From positions 3,224,001 to 3,288,000 of the forward strand of contig OZ251484.1 in assembly GCA_965242665.1 (NCBI GenBank): a DNA stretch of 64,000 nucleotides, in the 5' to 3' direction. Positions 63,007-64,000 of this stretch are shown here, piece by piece (positions within the stretch are counted from its first letter, which is position 1; each line of letters opens with the position of its first letter). The stretch comes from VXLM01 sp965242665 (lineage in GTDB: Bacteria > Chloroflexota > Dehalococcoidia > Lucifugimonadales > VXLM01). The translations under genes and the position numbers were made by a program. The notes below the pieces were generated by a model, which was not told the origin of the DNA, searched no databases, and worked only from the letters and a program-made list of their open reading frames with translations.

Positions 63007-63484
63007 CCCGTCCTTCCGTCAAAGAACCCGCCGTTCCACTTGCCTTCCGTCTCCCACCACGCAAGGAAGACTTCCGTCATTCGATTCTCCTCGTACCGCT
63101 TGCCCCGCAGTTCTTGCAGTGACCACCGAAACGACTTCTTGCCGTTGCATGGGGGGCATAGCAGCGCGCGGTTGTCTATCTTGTCCTCCCCGCCTACCTT
63201 CGACGGCTTCATATGGTCGGCTTCCAAGTACGACTCGTCGTTCCAAGGCGGCAGGTAGCCGCACCCCTGGCAAACAAGCCCATAGTCCGCCATCAATCGC
63301 TTGCGCAACTCAGGCAGAGGAATCTTCGGCGCGTTCTTCTTTGGGGATTCCAAGACGAGCTCGGGCGCGACAGGCTCGCCGTCGTCCGTGCGTTCCGGCG
63401 CTTCCCTCAGAACGCCAACGATTTCTTTCCACGCCATGCTTTCGCTGACTTCGTTCTGCAAGCGATCCAGGATCACCCCCCCGC
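63003..63484 (-). CDS. HNH endonuclease part of a methyltransferase-HNH fusion
   Basis: The sequence contains CxxC...DH...N...CxxC (CQGCGYL, ADHMKPSK, LCPPCNGKKS), an HNH nuclease. It lies directly after the methyltransferase in a frame one base away; 63485-63698 of the same frame is the shadow of the methyltransferase. The junction is a run of seven G (minus strand); eight G would fuse the two in frame as DAGGVILDRLQNE. Otherwise ATG 63437 could start the HNH protein alone. An intact tail of this protein is present on the plus strand at 1-118. Confidence 0.8.
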
Positions 63485-64000
63485 ATCTTTCTCGATGTCC
63501 ACACCGATCCACTGTCGCCCCAACTGCTCTGCCGCCACGCACGTCGTCGCGCAGCCTGCGAACGGGTCGAGCACAATGTCGCCAGGGTTGGAGGATGCCG
63601 CAATCATCCGCTTGTACAGCGCAAGCGGCTTCTGCGTCGGATACCCCGTCCGCTCCTTTGACTGTACCGCTTGGCCAAGCGAGGGGAGATCCGTCCACCA
63701 GTCAGGATGCGGTCGTCCCTGCAACTTGTCGAGATATTGGCGTCCGTTCGGGTAGTCCTTATATCTGCGGCCATCCTTGTCTACCTTCTTGTAGGTAGCC
63801 TCAGACTCTTTGGGAATCGGGCCATACTGCCGATGGAACGTCGGCGCTTCCCCTTTCGAGTAGTAGAAGATGATGTCGTGCTTCCGATGGAACCCGTATT
63901 TCGGGCCTGCCCCGCCCGGCGGATATGCCCACACGATTTCGTTCCGGAAGTTCTGCCGTCCGAATATCGCGTCCATCATCGCCTTGAGGTAGTGAGACGC
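63473..64000 (-). CDS. DNA methyltransferase part of a methyltransferase-HNH fusion (partial)
   Basis: The frame is open from the window edge to a TGA at 63473-63475. The last 160 residues include FRNEIVWAYPPGG (beta-class flank), PTQKPLALYKRMIAASSNPGD, and motif I DPFAGCATT near the C-terminus. Motif IV lies outside the window. It ends DAGG-stop at the seven-G run. With the HNH part it makes a single-gene restriction-modification enzyme, here in two frames. Confidence 0.85.
   Translation of the reverse strand, partial: ASHYLKAMMDAIFGRQNFRNEIVWAYPPGGAGPKYGFHRKHDIIFYYSKGEAPTFHRQYGPIPKESEATYKKVDKDGRRYKDYPNGRQYLDKLQGRPHPDWWTDLPSLGQAVQSKERTGYPTQKPLALYKRMIAASSNPGDIVLDPFAGCATTCVAAEQLGRQWIGVDIEKDAGG

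Overview
The window is about 64 kb of moderately GC-rich bacterial chromosome, densely coding on both strands. Gene content fits Chloroflexota, most likely a SAR202-like lineage (inference, about 60% sure). It holds three divergent enolase/mandelate-racemase superfamily enzymes (an expansion known from SAR202), a proline/threonine linker in an anchored beta-propeller protein, an actinobacterial/Chloroflexota-style CoaBC, and many conserved hypothetical membrane proteins. There is no rRNA. Four tRNAs are present: Leu-UAA, Ala-CGC and two Ile-GAU.

Layout. 0-0.17 kb: tail of an HNH endonuclease and the inverted-repeat end of a mobile cassette that reappears inverted at the right edge. 0.2-6.6 kb: Nudix hydrolase, tRNA-Leu, a large FtsX-type permease, a zinc-ribbon protein and acetoacetyl-CoA synthetase. 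6.6-9.4 kb: a small inverted-repeat element, then an exact-period 1200-bp tandem duplication carrying two orphan DppB-like permeases. 9.6-16.4 kb: housekeeping and metabolic genes (thpR, a UppP-like phosphatase, CvpA, HNH, lexA, rpsT, a CrtI-like oxidoreductase, an enolase-superfamily enzyme). 16.5-25.6 kb: two small membrane proteins, a HAD phosphatase, a LarA-like protein, pyrD, a two-gene ABC transporter, a GT-C-like membrane protein and tRNA-Ala. 25.6-31.1 kb: hpf, an enolase-superfamily enzyme, and a 3.4-kb segment between two near-identical tRNA-Ile genes with an eight-bladed propeller and a voltage-gated channel. 31.2-43.6 kb: DUF418-type protein, ADP-ribosylglycohydrolase, a heterodimeric ABC exporter, a third enolase-superfamily protein with an altered metal site, coaX, coaBC, and a promoter-to-terminator noncoding segment just ahead of a sulfite/nitrite reductase. 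43.6-52.7 kb: membrane proteins, a second GT-C-like protein with a duplicated C-terminal module, an arylsulfotransferase-like protein, an NHL propeller and a ThDP enzyme.

52.7-64 kb is an accessory, defence-rich region. It has a 117-bp MITE with a perfect 8-bp target duplication, a toxin-antitoxin pair with a frameshifted toxin, a PLD-nuclease/P-loop ATPase fusion, a candidate PD-(D/E)xK nuclease, a type II restriction-modification pair whose nuclease is split by a frameshift, and an amino-methyltransferase/HNH fusion broken at a run of seven G. The methyltransferase-HNH gene is bounded by the same inverted repeat as the MITE, and the left window edge carries the same end inverted. The main hypothesis is a transposon-like restriction-modification cassette together with its miniature non-autonomous relative.

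A second repeat family, neisserial dRS3-like hairpins (ATTCCCGC / GCGGGAAT), ends short arrays of half-hairpin units at five places.
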